A stretch of DNA of 64,000 nucleotides, from positions 91,125 through 155,124 of the forward strand of contig JAJPKP010000016.1 in the NCBI GenBank assembly GCA_021323675.1. The letters run 5' to 3'. Both the position numbers and the translations under genes were made by a program. Position 1 is the first letter of the stretch. Each line of letters begins with the position of its first letter. Of this stretch, positions 1 to 8,897 are shown piece after piece. Below the pieces are notes generated by a model. It saw only the letters and a list, made by a program, of their open reading frames with translations. It was not told where the DNA came from and did not search any database. Source of the DNA: Pseudomonadota bacterium (GTDB lineage Bacteria; Desulfobacterota; Binatia; Binatales; Binataceae).

Positions 1-470
1 GTGACGCGGAACACCGCGGTCAGGCCGACATAGCCGAAGGCGAAATTCACCATGTTGATGTAGGGCCATTCGTGCTCGCCGAACCACTGCATCGTGAGCG
101 CGCCGGGCGGAGCGATGATCATCCCGAACCCGATCCCTTCGACGACCCTGCATATCAGCAGCACGGAGAAAGTGTGGGCATAGCCGCTGGCGATTTCACC
201 TATCCCCATCAGCCACAGTCCAAGCTGCAGGCATCTCAGCGCGCCCAGCCGTTCGAGGACGATCGCTCCGAGAATCGAAAAGATACCGATGCACAGCGCG
301 ATGATGGAAATGATCAAGCCGGCGTCGCCGAGCGAGATTGCGAGGCCTTTCTTGATCTCGTCGAGAATGGGCGCCGGCGCGAGCCACGTGATCGATTGCG
401 CGGTCAGAAGAAGGAGCAACAGAAGCTCGATTACCCACCGGTATGGAGAAAGCGGAGTACGGTCGCTCAT
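1..470 (-). CDS. MFS transporter, N-terminal part (runs off window edge)
   Basis: This is the amino-terminal portion of a major facilitator superfamily permease; the rest lies before base 1. Translation from the ATG at 468-470 begins MSDRTPLSPYRWVIELLLLL and continues as alternating hydrophobic helices. The motif RVVEGIGFGMIIAPPGAL resembles the helix 4 RxxEGxGfG signature of MFS carriers. About 156 residues are visible, covering roughly the first four to five transmembrane segments. A GGGGAG stretch lies about 13 bases before the start, so the ribosome site is plausible but loosely spaced. The next gene on the same strand, at 552-1838, is also an MFS carrier, so the two may be co-transcribed. 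The substrate cannot be told from this fragment. Confidence 0.8.
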   Translation of the reverse strand, partial: MSDRTPLSPYRWVIELLLLLLLTAQSITWLAPAPILDEIKKGLAISLGDAGLIISIIALCIGIFSILGAIVLERLGALRCLQLGLWLMGIGEIASGYAHTFSVLLICRVVEGIGFGMIIAPPGALTMQWFGEHEWPYINMVNFAFGYVGLTAVFRV

Positions 471-551
471 CTAATCACAGTGCTCCCCTGAGATGCTTCG
501 GGTATAGCCCGGACCGAGAGGAAATTGCCACCGCTTGTTCAGCGGGCGCAA

Positions 552-1838
552 CTACAGGCGCCGATCGCCGCTGGCCCACGCGAGGTAACCTGCGAGCCCG
601 ATCGCATACACGGCAGCGATAAGAAAAAACACCGCGCTAAAAGATCCGGTCGCCTGCACGATAAAACCCGCGACCGCCACTCCGACGATCCCCGGGATCG
701 TGGCGATGGTGTTCGAAATTCCCATCAGCACACCCGCGTACGCAGGCCCCACATCGAGGTGATTCACTCCGTAAGCTGACAAACCCAGGCTGCTCGCGGC
801 TGCCGACAGAGCGATCAGACCGGTGGCGACTGCGGGCGAGCCCGCACCTGGCAACGCGAGCAGGGGCAGAGCGCCGAGACCGAACGCGGCCGATTGCATC
901 ATCTTTCGGGTTGATCCGACGCCGGCTCCGCGAATTCGCATCAGATCCGCTAGCCATCCTCCCCCATTAACCACCGCGAAGGCGGCCATCCAGGGAATGA
1001 GCGAATAGATGCCGACGCGCGCGACCGTGACGCCATAGGCATGATGCAAATACGTGGGCATCCAGAGCAGCAGAATATTGAAGCCGAAGTTGCTGCAGAA
1101 ATGCGCCAGCACTATCGCCCAGACGGCGGGCTCTCGCGCGATCGCCCGCCACGGGATTGCGGTCGCGGCAAGGTCCGCGGTTTCGGAGGCGATGCCCGCC
1201 GAGGAGCGGCAGGCGGCTGATGTGCGCGGTGGACGGTCGGCCGCCTTTATCATCCAGATGACAACCCAGAGCACGCCGGCGAGTCCGGAGAGATAAAAGA
1301 GCCCGGGCCAGCCGAAGACCTCGATGATCGGGGGGCTGAGCACGAGGGCGACGACCGTGCCGACATACATGCCGCTGAAATTCAGAGACAGAGCGCGGGC
1401 ACGCTCATGCGTGGGCATCCAGCGGGAGGTGAGACTGTGGATCGCCGGAAAGTTGACCCCTTCTCCCAAACCCAGCAGGATGCGCGCGGCGAAGAGCAGG
1501 GCTAGGGAACTGCGCGCCGCGGCGGGCGTGATGAAAGTGGCGAGCGACCAGACCGCCACTCCGAAAGCGAGCACGCGCTTGCCGCCGAATCTGTCGGCAA
1601 GCCAGCCGCCCGCGAGCTGGGGCCACAGGTATCCCCAAAAGAACGCGGAAAGAATCAGTCCCTGCGCCGCGACGCTATAGCCTTCATCGGCGGAGAGCGG
1701 GATGAGCGCGACCGAGATGCTTACGCGGTCGAGATAGCAGAGCACCGTCGCAAGGAAAAACAACCCTGCGACGGTGTAACGGCGCGGCCATCGTGAGACT
1801 TCGCGCGCGGTGTCGAGCGATTCGATGCTACCCGGCAT
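552..1838 (-). CDS. MFS transporter, anion:cation symporter (ACS)-like
   Basis: A full-length 428-residue MFS permease of the inner membrane. The first helix region carries FLATVLCYLDRVSISVAL, typical of the ACS branch (phthalate, sugar-acid and organic-anion carriers). The helix 2-3 signature GGWLADRFGGKRVL (about residues 77-90) is an intact MFS motif A, and RILLGLGEGVNFPAIHSL (about 118-135) is the usual helix 4-5 motif. Twelve hydrophobic segments can be counted. The central loop between helices 6 and 7 is long and polar, as is normal. The neighbours, another MFS fragment and an XRE regulator 67 bases away on the same strand, give no firm substrate clue. An organic anion is likely, by family membership only. 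Confidence 0.85.
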   Translation of the reverse strand: MPGSIESLDTAREVSRWPRRYTVAGLFFLATVLCYLDRVSISVALIPLSADEGYSVAAQGLILSAFFWGYLWPQLAGGWLADRFGGKRVLAFGVAVWSLATFITPAAARSSLALLFAARILLGLGEGVNFPAIHSLTSRWMPTHERARALSLNFSGMYVGTVVALVLSPPIIEVFGWPGLFYLSGLAGVLWVVIWMIKAADRPPRTSAACRSSAGIASETADLAATAIPWRAIAREPAVWAIVLAHFCSNFGFNILLLWMPTYLHHAYGVTVARVGIYSLIPWMAAFAVVNGGGWLADLMRIRGAGVGSTRKMMQSAAFGLGALPLLALPGAGSPAVATGLIALSAAASSLGLSAYGVNHLDVGPAYAGVLMGISNTIATIPGIVGVAVAGFIVQATGSFSAVFFLIAAVYAIGLAGYLAWASGDRRL

Positions 1839-1905
1839 CGCGCGCGAGCTTATCCGCGCGCGACCGAAGCCGCCAGTACTTCCAGATTCCCTGGGCCGCT
1901 TGTGC

Positions 1906-2334
1906 CTAGCGGCCTACGGCGTGGCGGACGGTGTTGAGGATGTAGATGAAGTCGCGGGGAGAGCGGACTTCTCCCAGCAGAGCCGCGCGCGAGAGCATGT
2001 CCATCTCTTCGCTGCTGATGTTGTGAACCCGGCGAAGCTGATCGTTGCTCTTGAATTGCTCCCAGGCGGAGGGCGTGTTGCCGTCGGAGGGAGGATTCAG
2101 CAGCGCGTGCGCGCGCGGGTTGGCCAGGAAAAACAGCTCCCGGCGATCCAGCCCCAACACCTCCGCGAGCCTGGTGACGATCTTGTCGGAGGGATGCCGT
2201 TTGCCCGACTCGAGATGGCCCACGTAGGGGGTGGAGGTTTTGATGCGGCGGGCGACTTCTTCCTGAGTCAGATCGAGTTGACGCCGGCGCTCCCTGATTA
2301 TCTGCCCAAACGTTCGTTCCTTGGACCGTGCCAT
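1906..2334 (-). CDS. XRE-family helix-turn-helix transcriptional regulator
   Basis: A 142-residue regulator with an HTH_3/Cro-C1 domain at the N-terminus (about residues 8-65): IIRERRRQLDLTQEEVARRI, then YVGHLESGKRHPS, the usual recognition-helix region. The C-terminal half (LRRVHNISSEEMDMLSRAAL) is not a domain I recognise and could mediate dimerisation or sensing. The ATG at 2332-2334 is chosen because AAGAGG lies about 9 bases upstream. An in-frame upstream extension exists but begins with a basic, low-complexity run without a ribosome site. The protein probably controls itself or the adjacent MFS gene; the sequence does not show which. Confidence 0.85.
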   Translation of the reverse strand: MARSKERTFGQIIRERRRQLDLTQEEVARRIKTSTPYVGHLESGKRHPSDKIVTRLAEVLGLDRRELFFLANPRAHALLNPPSDGNTPSAWEQFKSNDQLRRVHNISSEEMDMLSRAALLGEVRSPRDFIYILNTVRHAVGR

Positions 2335-2600
2335 TTTTTGTTGCCTCTTGGAGTGGCGAGTAATGCGCCCCCCTTGGCGCGCACCCACCCTAACAATTAG
2401 ATCGAATTAGCAGCCTTATTGTAAGTAACATTCGGTCAACTTATGGGCAAACGATTCGGCTATCCAATCTACTCCTTAGCGTTTGACGGCTTTAATCGCC
2501 GCGATAAGCCATTTTGTCCCTAAATCCTTGTCCGAAAGAGGCTTACGCGGCATATTTTTTAGCACAACTAATGGGAAGCATAAGAATTTTTCACATTTCT
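2335..2600. other. Relatively AT-rich intergenic region upstream of the XRE regulator
   Basis: No gene is evident here. The stretch is visibly richer in A and T than its surroundings (for example the T-rich run near 2555-2561 and AATTTTTCACATTTC near 2585). It separates the 3' end of the small anchored protein from the start of the XRE regulator, both on the minus strand, so it should hold the regulator's promoter. No -35/-10 pair with good spacing stood out, and I saw no tRNA-like or strong hairpin structure. Confidence 0.4.
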
Positions 2601-2951
2601 TCAATTTCCGTAAGGATTCCGTCCATGGTTCACGTAGAGCGAAAATTGGGAGACACCACTCAAGACGCGATGCGGCGTCTCGAATTGCGCTACCGCTCCT
2701 CTGCGTAATTCCTTGATCGCAACCCGATCCTCGCCGAGCGCTCGCCCCGAATTGTCGTAGTAATGCACCTCGATATCGACGCCCGTATCAGGACCCGAAT
2801 TTTTGACCGCCCCTTCGACGAACACCTCGCCGCTCTCGCGGTGCAGACGGCTTTGCGTTACGTGAACGGGCTCAGACTGAACCAGGGAGTAGAAGACCCA
2901 TCCCGCGAATCCCGCGGCGGCGAGCAGAACAACGGCTCTTCCGGCGCGCAT
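2601..2951 (-). CDS. Small membrane-anchored protein, FxLYD-like
   Basis: A 116-residue protein. Residues 1-25 (MRAGRAVVLLAAAGFAGWVF) form a signal anchor. The rest looks like a small periplasmic beta-sandwich: VFVEGAVKNSGPDTGVDIEV, then DNSGRALGEDRVAIKEL and a conserved-looking VSQFSLYVNHG near the end. That pattern (gain or loss relative to a 'new versus old' residue modification, then a closing strand) is typical of FxLYD/DUF3426-type domains. I infer the fold, not a function. The ATG at 2949-2951 is 14 bases after the stop of the acyl-CoA dehydrogenase gene, so the two are probably co-transcribed. A longer open frame upstream overlaps that gene and is an artefact. Confidence 0.7.
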   Translation of the reverse strand: MRAGRAVVLLAAAGFAGWVFYSLVQSEPVHVTQSRLHRESGEVFVEGAVKNSGPDTGVDIEVHYYDNSGRALGEDRVAIKELRRGAVAQFETPHRVLSGVSQFSLYVNHGRNPYGN

Positions 2952-2965
2952 CGTTCCCGGCCGCC

Positions 2966-4132
2966 TCAATACGAACGTGGCAGGCCGAGAACGTGCTCGC
3001 TGATCGAATTCAGAACCATCTCCTGCGAGACGGGAGCGATCTTCAAAAGCCGGCACTCGCGGAAATAGCGCTCGACGTCGTACTCGCGGATGTAACCGTA
3101 ACCGCCCAGTGTCTGGACCGCGCGATCGCACGCCTCGAAGGCCGCATCCGCGGCGCGCAGCTTCGCCATGTTGGCCTCGGGGCCGCAGGGCTTGCGATGG
3201 TCGAACAACCAGGCCGCCTTGAGCATCAGCATCTCAGCCGCTTCCAGCTTCGCGTAAACGTCGGCGAGCGGATGAGCGATGGCCTGGTTCTGGCCAATCG
3301 GGCGCCCGAAGACGACGCGCTCCTTTGCGTAGCGCACCGCGCGGCCGAGCGCCGCTCGCCCGATTCCAATCGCCTCCGCGGCGACGAGGATGCGCTCGGG
3401 ATTGAGTCCGTCGAGCAGGCAATGAAAGCCGCGTCCTTCGCCGCCGACGAGATCTGATGCGGGCACGCGCAGGTTATCGATGAACAGCATATTGGTGTCG
3501 ACCGCCGCGCGGCCGAGCTTGTGCAGTTCGCGGACTTCCACCGCTTGCGGGTCGAGTTCGGCGAAGAACAGGCTCATCCCGTCCGTCTTTTTGCCGACCT
3601 TTTCGAAAGGCGTCGTGCGTGTCAGCAAAAGCATCCGCTTTGCTTCCCGCGCCTTGGTAGTAAAGACCTTGCGGCCGTTGATCACATAGTAGTCGCCGTC
3701 GCGGCGTGCGGCGGTCTTGATGTGCGTGATATCGTTGCCGGCATCGGGCTCGGTGACGGCAAAAGCGACATGCAGGCTGCCGTTGACCACTTCGGGCAAA
3801 AAGCGCCGCTTCTGATCCTCGCTGCCGTGGAACACGAGCGGGCTTACCCCGAAGATCGAGAGATGAATCGAGCTGGCCGCCGCCATCGCGCCACCCGATG
3901 CGGCAACTTCGCGCATCACGAGCGCCGCTTCGGTAATTCCAAGGCCGCTGCCGCCGTATTGCTCCGGAATCGCCACGCCGAGCCATCCTCCCCGCGCGAC
4001 CTCCGCATAGAAGTCGTGGGGAAACTCCCCGCGCGCATCGCGCTCTCTCCAGTATTCATCGGGGAAGCCGGCGGCCAGCGCCCGAACCTGCTGAACGATT
4101 TCCTGCTGCGCCTGCGTCAATTCAAAATCCAT
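2966..4132 (-). CDS. Acyl-CoA dehydrogenase family protein
   Basis: A 388-residue flavoprotein that should oxidise an acyl-CoA to the trans-2-enoyl-CoA. N-terminal helical domain: MDFELTQAQQEIVQQVRALA and YGGSGLGITEAALVMREV. The middle beta domain has the FAD-contacting VAFAVTEPDAGNDITHIKT and YYVINGRKVFTTKA. The C-terminal domain has RVVFGRPIGQNQAIAHPLAD and TLGGYGYIREYDVERYFREC. Where MCAD-type enzymes have catalytic Glu in the IYEGT motif, this protein reads KIAPVSQEMVLN, so the base must be elsewhere or the substrate unusual. It ends with LGLPRSY. It is not closely similar to the three acyl-CoA dehydrogenases at 50.8-57.1 kb. It is divergent from the porin at 4347. Confidence 0.88.
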   Translation of the reverse strand: MDFELTQAQQEIVQQVRALAAGFPDEYWRERDARGEFPHDFYAEVARGGWLGVAIPEQYGGSGLGITEAALVMREVAASGGAMAAASSIHLSIFGVSPLVFHGSEDQKRRFLPEVVNGSLHVAFAVTEPDAGNDITHIKTAARRDGDYYVINGRKVFTTKAREAKRMLLLTRTTPFEKVGKKTDGMSLFFAELDPQAVEVRELHKLGRAAVDTNMLFIDNLRVPASDLVGGEGRGFHCLLDGLNPERILVAAEAIGIGRAALGRAVRYAKERVVFGRPIGQNQAIAHPLADVYAKLEAAEMLMLKAAWLFDHRKPCGPEANMAKLRAADAAFEACDRAVQTLGGYGYIREYDVERYFRECRLLKIAPVSQEMVLNSISEHVLGLPRSY

Positions 4133-4346
4133 CGAATCCCGTCCTTATCCGTGAGTAGTCAAGCGGCAGATGCATAGCCTTCGGGCGCCACCGCAAGCAC
4201 GCCCTGGAATTGTGATCATGCCGAATTGACAGTTAAACCCAACCTTACGCCGGTACGAATCTTGAAACCAAGCGCTCCGGCTCAGCCCGGCGCAGCCGGG
4301 GTGCGCGGGAAAGATCGGCTCATAATGGGCCGTCAGGGAGGAAAGA

Positions 4347-5726
4347 GTGAACAGGAGGACAAGCAGAAAAGCCGTGTCGTGGCTCGGCTCGATCGGCGGT
4401 TCAGCAATGCTGGCAATGCTTTGTGCAGGACAGCAGGCCTGGGCCGCGGGGCCGACCGGAGGAACTTCGGTATCCGAACAGCAGCGCCTCGATGCCTTGA
4501 GCGGGGAGATGAACAATCTCGCCGGGGAGGTGAATGAAACCAAGAGCGAGATCAAGCAGATCGAAAAGGCGATCACGGTGGCGCCCCCGGCCGAGGGCGC
4601 GCAGCCGCAGACCGTCGGCGAGCACGTCTCGGTGATGGAGAAAGACTTTAACGACCTGAAGAGCGATATCTCGACCAACCTCGGCGTTCACATCCACGGC
4701 CTCGTGGACGCCGGCTACGAACACAACTTCAACCAGCCCAACGGCAATACCAACCTGTACCGCGCGTGGGACGTGGATGGCTTCCAGCTCACCCAGGGCA
4801 ACCTGCACATCGAGAAGGACGGAACCGTCGGCTTCGTAACCGATATCAACGTCGGACAGGTGGCCAACGCGATCTCGTCGGTGACGAATTATGGACCCGT
4901 GCACCAGACAAGCGCGCAATGGATCGATCCGACCCAGTACTACCTGACTTACACGATACCCTTGGGTTCAGGGATCGCGTCGCAGGCTGGCCGGTTTGTG
5001 ACTCTGCTGGGCGCGGAAGTCATTCCGACCTATCAGAACCAGAACTACAACGAATCGCGCAGTTTCCTGTTCAACCTGGGCGAGCCGCTGACTCATACCG
5101 GCGTTCAGGCCTCGTACACGTTCAACGACTACGTGTCCTTCATCGGTTCGTTGAACAACGGATGGGATGATCCGCAGCTCACCACCAATAACGGGCCGAA
5201 CTACGAGGGCGAACTGGCTCTCAACAACAAGGACAAGTCTCTCTCGCTGCTGGTCAACGGCATCTGGGGACCGAACCTGCCCGGCCATTCCAACTCCAAC
5301 CTGGGCGCGATCGATCCGATCGTGACGTGGAAGCCGTGGTTCGTGAACGGCGTCACGCTGGAGACGGAGTATCTGTACGCGAGCGAAAGCGGCCCCGTCG
5401 TCAACGGCCATTCCGGAACGTGGCAAGGATTGGCGGCGTATTTCGTTTACGACTGGAACGCCTGGGAGTTTGCCAGCCGTGGCGAATTCTTCGACGATCA
5501 GGATGGTGCGCGCACCGGAACCGCACAGACGTTGTGGGAGCTCACCCAGACCATCACCTGGAAAGTGCCTGAAGTCACCGGACTGCTGGCTCGACTTGAG
5601 TATCGGCACGACAACTCGGATGTGCAGGTCTTTCCGAATAACAACTTCGTGAATCCTGCGACCGGGACCCAGCAGCTCTGGTCTGGACAGGATACCGTGA
5701 GCGCGAACGTGATCTACGCGTTCTAA
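4347..5726 (+). CDS. Outer-membrane beta-barrel porin (OmpL/bbp2-like)
   Basis: A 459-residue outer-membrane protein. It begins at GTG 4347, preceded by GGGAGGAAAGA, a strong ribosome site. Residues 1-34 are a signal peptide ending around QQAWAAG. Residues about 42-75 form a short coiled coil (EVNETKSEIKQIEKAI) of the kind that tethers a porin in the periplasm. The remainder alternates aromatic and polar residues as amphipathic strands (GLVDAGYEHNFNQ, QYYLTYTIPLGSGIASQAGR, VTLETEYLYASESG) and ends in NVIYAF. A C-terminal phenylalanine is the classic assembly signal. It resembles the putative beta-barrel porin-2 family. Substrate is unknown. A hairpin terminator follows at 5770. Confidence 0.85.
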   Translation: MNRRTSRKAVSWLGSIGGSAMLAMLCAGQQAWAAGPTGGTSVSEQQRLDALSGEMNNLAGEVNETKSEIKQIEKAITVAPPAEGAQPQTVGEHVSVMEKDFNDLKSDISTNLGVHIHGLVDAGYEHNFNQPNGNTNLYRAWDVDGFQLTQGNLHIEKDGTVGFVTDINVGQVANAISSVTNYGPVHQTSAQWIDPTQYYLTYTIPLGSGIASQAGRFVTLLGAEVIPTYQNQNYNESRSFLFNLGEPLTHTGVQASYTFNDYVSFIGSLNNGWDDPQLTTNNGPNYEGELALNNKDKSLSLLVNGIWGPNLPGHSNSNLGAIDPIVTWKPWFVNGVTLETEYLYASESGPVVNGHSGTWQGLAAYFVYDWNAWEFASRGEFFDDQDGARTGTAQTLWELTQTITWKVPEVTGLLARLEYRHDNSDVQVFPNNNFVNPATGTQQLWSGQDTVSANVIYAF

Positions 5727-5769
5727 AAGAGTCTTCAACACTCTCGGGGAGGGAGCGTCAAAGCGGCTT

Positions 5770-5810
5770 GAGCGGCGGACCGGGGCATCCGGTTCCGCCG
5801 CTCGGCTTTT
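5770..5810 (+). terminator. Rho-independent terminator after the porin gene
   Basis: GAGCGGCGGACCGG (5770-5783) pairs with CCGGTTCCGCCGCTC (5789-5803) around a short loop, with one unpaired base in the stem. GGCTTTT follows. It lies 44 bases after the porin stop and before the permease gene. The T run is short, but the stem is long and GC-rich. Confidence 0.65.
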
Positions 5811-5978
5811 CATCGCGACGATATGCGATGCCGGGCACCGAGTTAAAACCCGCGGCCGCATACGGACATTGCATTTTGCAAGCGCGACGGCGCGATCTCC
5901 TCGCGTGGCGAATCGCCTTTTGTTATTGATGGCGGGCTTGCGGCGAAGCCGATCGCCGCTCTGCTGAGTACCCCCCGA

Positions 5979-6992
5979 ATGAGCCTGCTCGCCGCGACCT
6001 TAATCCTGATCCTTCTGCTGTTCGGTCCTCTCGCCGTTCACCTGATCGAGCGGAACATCGAGGTTTACATCCTCGTCCTCGGCGTCATCGCGACCCTGAT
6101 CGGGACCGGCTTCAACCGTTCACTGGTCATCAAGGCGGCTGAAGAGCCCGTACTCATAACGATAGCGGTGATCGGCGCAGGTATCGTCTTTGGTTTTACG
6201 CGCGAGTGGCTGGACGGTCTGTTTGACGGACTGCGCCGCCGGCTCAGCCGGGCGATGCTCGCGGGAATTTCGATTCTGGTGCTGGCGCTGTTGTCCAGCA
6301 TCATAACCGCGATCGTCGCGGCCGTGGTGCTGGTTGAGATGATCGGATTGCTGCGGCTCGACGGGCCGCAACGCGTTCGCGTCACGATTGCCGCGTGCTT
6401 CGCGATCGGTCTGGGAGCCGCGCTCACTCCAATCGGGGAACCGCTTTCGACGCTGGCTGCATCCGCTCTAAAGCTGCCGTTCATGGGTTTGTTCAATTTG
6501 CTGGCTCCATGGGTGATGCCGGGGGTGGTGGCGGCTTCCGCGCTGGCGGCATACTTCGCGCGCGGCGAATATGGCGAAGCGAACGAGCCGGTTTTGACGG
6601 CCAAATCGCCGGTGAGTTCGCTTGTGCAGGGCGTCAAGGTGTACGTGTTTGTTGCCGGGCTGGTTTTGGTGAGCCACGCATACGGTCCGGTCGCGGCGCG
6701 ATTTGTGGACGCAGTTTCCAACGATGCGTTGTTCTGGATCAATATGGTGTCGGCAGCCTTGGACAACGCGACGCTGGTCGCGCTGGAAGTGCACAGCATG
6801 AGCCTGCCTCGGGCGCGTGAGGCGATAATTGCGCTGCTGGTTTCGGGCGGGATGCTGATTCCGGGCAACATCCCCAATATCGTTAGTGCGGGTGCGCTGA
6901 AGATTGGCAGCACGGCCTGGGCGCGGATGGGAATACCAATCGGGCTGGCCGGCTTGGGCATCTATTTTGCTCTGCTCAAGGTATTGGCGTGA
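5979..6992 (+). CDS. DUF1646 family permease (putative cation symporter)
   Basis: A 337-residue integral membrane protein with about ten hydrophobic helices from the first residues (MSLLAATLILILLLFGPLAV). It matches the DUF1646 family in length and pattern. Conserved-looking features are GLGAALTPIGEPLSTLAASA in the middle and MVSAALDNATLVALEVHSM followed by SGGMLIPGNIPNIVSAGALK near the end. Polar GEP, DNAT and GNIPNI clusters inside helices resemble the ion-binding re-entrant hairpins of ArsB/NhaD-type transporters. The family is annotated as possible cation transporters, but no substrate is established to my knowledge. It is separated from the porin by a terminator and from glnA by 300 bases, so it is probably transcribed alone. 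Confidence 0.8.
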   Translation: MSLLAATLILILLLFGPLAVHLIERNIEVYILVLGVIATLIGTGFNRSLVIKAAEEPVLITIAVIGAGIVFGFTREWLDGLFDGLRRRLSRAMLAGISILVLALLSSIITAIVAAVVLVEMIGLLRLDGPQRVRVTIAACFAIGLGAALTPIGEPLSTLAASALKLPFMGLFNLLAPWVMPGVVAASALAAYFARGEYGEANEPVLTAKSPVSSLVQGVKVYVFVAGLVLVSHAYGPVAARFVDAVSNDALFWINMVSAALDNATLVALEVHSMSLPRAREAIIALLVSGGMLIPGNIPNIVSAGALKIGSTAWARMGIPIGLAGLGIYFALLKVLA

Positions 6993-7292
6993 CAACGCGC
7001 CGGACGAGAAAGCAAAGGCCAAGAAGATACAGAAATTTCCGCGAGCAGAAATGCAAACAGCGGCAGACGGTGCTGTCTAAACAGGCGGCCCACCGTAACA
7101 ATTGCATTGTATTTAGGCGTTGGGATACGGCCGTTGCCTTTAGCTGGTTTTCGTGAGAGAAAGCGATGATCGAATTTCGGCCTACCGGCACCTCGATTGC
7201 CGCGGCAGCCGGCAAGTCTGAAGTTCGAAAATCCGTACAAATCGCGGGTTCGCCGTCCCAATTTATAAACGGCGAGGAGGATTAAGCGTTCG
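6993..7292. other. 300-base leader region before glnA
   Basis: No protein or tRNA gene is evident. The stretch should contain the glnA promoter and an untranslated leader. A GGAGG at 7274-7278 is the likely ribosome site, although it sits about 14 bases before the ATG. I looked for a sigma-54 GG-N10-GC element and found only a GG...TTGC pair near 7133 with the wrong spacing. A modest hairpin, TTGCCG/CGGCAA, occupies about 7197-7215. Nothing here supports a named riboswitch. Confidence 0.4.
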
Positions 7293-8723
7293 ATGACGCC
7301 CAAAGAAGTTCTGCAAATGATCAAGGAAAAGGGAGTGGTGATGGTCGATCTCAAGTTCATCGACCTGCTCGGCACGTGGCAGCATTTCACCGCGCCCATC
7401 TCGGAGTTCAAGGACGAATCGCCATTCGAGGAGGGCCTTGGCTTCGACGGCTCATCGATCCGCGGATGGCAGTCCATTGATGCGAGCGACATGCTGGTGA
7501 TTCCCGACCCGGCGACGGCGGTGTTGGATCCTTTCTGCAAAGATCCCACGCTCACGATGATCTGCGATATTTCCGACCCGATCACGCGCGCGGACTACAC
7601 CCGTGACCCGCGCAATATCGCAAAGAAGGCCGAGAAGTACCTCAAGTCAACCGGCATAGCCGATACCGCCTTCTTTGGTCCCGAGCCCGAGTTTTTCATC
7701 TTCGACGGAATTCGTTACGAGACCAGTCAGCACCAGTCCTATCACTTCATCGAATCGAACGAAGGCAACTGGAACACCGGGCGCGAGTTCAACGTGAGCG
7801 ATGCGGGCCGCAACCTCGGTTACAAGCCCCGCAACAAGGAAGGCTACTTCCCGGTTCCTCCCAACGACACCCTGCAGGATCTTCGCACCGAGATGGTGCT
7901 GGAGATGGAGCGGGTGGGAATCCGCGTCGAGAAGCAGCATCACGAAGTCGCGACCGCAGGCCAGGCCGAGATCGACATGCGCTTCCAGCCGCTGGTGAAG
8001 ATGGCCGACTGGCTCACCTGGTACAAATACATCTGCAAGAACGTCGCGGTGCGCCACGGCAAGACGGTCACCTTCATGCCGAAGCCGATTTTTGGCGACA
8101 ACGGCACCGGGATGCATACGCATCAGAGCCTGTGGAAGGGTGAGACGCCGCTGTTCGCGGGCAACGGGTATGCCGGGATGTCGGAACTGGCGATGCACTA
8201 TATCGCGGGCATCCTGCATCACGCGCCTTCGATCGCGGCCTTCACGAATCCGACCACCAATTCGTACCGCCGCCTGGTCCCCGGCTTCGAGGCGCCCATC
8301 AACCTGGCGTACTCGAGCCGCAACCGTTCCGCCTCGGTGCGAATCCCGATGTATTCGCCGTCGCCCAAGGCCAAGCGAATCGAGGTGCGCTTCCCCGATC
8401 CGACTGCGAATCCGTACCTGGCGTTCACGGCGATGCTGATGGCGGGGCTTGACGGAATTCAGCGCCGGCTCGATCCGGGCCAGCCCCTGGACAAGGACAT
8501 CTACGCCCTGACCCCCGCGGAACTCGCGGAAGTTCCGAGCATGCCCGCCTCGCTGGATGAGGCCCTGAACAACCTGAAGAAGGATCACGAGTACCTGCTC
8601 AAGGGCGACGTCTTCACCGAAGACCTCATCGAGACCTGGATTGACTACAAGATGACCAAAGAAGTCAGCGCGATGCGCCTGCGGCCGCATCCGTACGAGT
8701 TCGCGCTGTACTTCGACGCGTAA
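7293..8723 (+). CDS. glnA: Glutamine synthetase, type I
   Basis: A 476-residue cytoplasmic enzyme that makes glutamine from glutamate, ammonia and ATP. Length and motifs match [18 protein letters not shown] in the beta-grasp domain, the DGSSI loop ([12 protein letters not shown]), [12 protein letters not shown] metal ligands, the ATP-site [30 protein letters not shown], and [17 protein letters not shown] near the end. Tyr404 in [10 protein letters not shown] aligns with the adenylylation tyrosine of enterobacterial GS, so control by GlnE is possible (inference). GSI-beta is the likely subtype. No glnB or ntrBC gene is adjacent. A near-perfect terminator follows at 8754. Confidence 0.97.
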   Translation: MTPKEVLQMIKEKGVVMVDLKFIDLLGTWQHFTAPISEFKDESPFEEGLGFDGSSIRGWQSIDASDMLVIPDPATAVLDPFCKDPTLTMICDISDPITRADYTRDPRNIAKKAEKYLKSTGIADTAFFGPEPEFFIFDGIRYETSQHQSYHFIESNEGNWNTGREFNVSDAGRNLGYKPRNKEGYFPVPPNDTLQDLRTEMVLEMERVGIRVEKQHHEVATAGQAEIDMRFQPLVKMADWLTWYKYICKNVAVRHGKTVTFMPKPIFGDNGTGMHTHQSLWKGETPLFAGNGYAGMSELAMHYIAGILHHAPSIAAFTNPTTNSYRRLVPGFEAPINLAYSSRNRSASVRIPMYSPSPKAKRIEVRFPDPTANPYLAFTAMLMAGLDGIQRRLDPGQPLDKDIYALTPAELAEVPSMPASLDEALNNLKKDHEYLLKGDVFTEDLIETWIDYKMTKEVSAMRLRPHPYEFALYFDA

Positions 8724-8753
8724 GCGAGGATTCTCGCCAAGGCGATTACCAAA

Positions 8754-8786
8754 GGCGGCGGGCGGCAAGCCCGCCGCCTTTTTTTT
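8754..8786 (+). terminator. Rho-independent terminator of glnA
   Basis: GGCGGCGGGC (8754-8763) pairs perfectly with GCCCGCCGCC (8769-8778) around the loop GGCAA, followed by eight T residues (8779-8786). It lies 30 bases after the glnA stop and is the clearest intrinsic terminator in the window. Confidence 0.95.
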
Positions 8787-8897
8787 GGTCGCAGCTCGGC
8801 GGACCCGGCGACCTCGTAATTGCGGCGATGGATGCGTGCTCGCGGTCTTCAGAAGCCCTGCGCAGTGGCTTTCGTCCGCAGGCAGCGTGCGCCGGAC

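Noticed and set aside
7120..7160. Sigma-54 promoter for glnA
   Set aside because: A GG and a TTGC are present but not 10 bases apart, so the -24/-12 geometry fails.
7210..7270. tRNA-like T-arm sequences (GTTCGA-type) in the glnA leader
   Set aside because: No acceptor stem, anticodon arm or matching ends can be drawn; they appear by chance.
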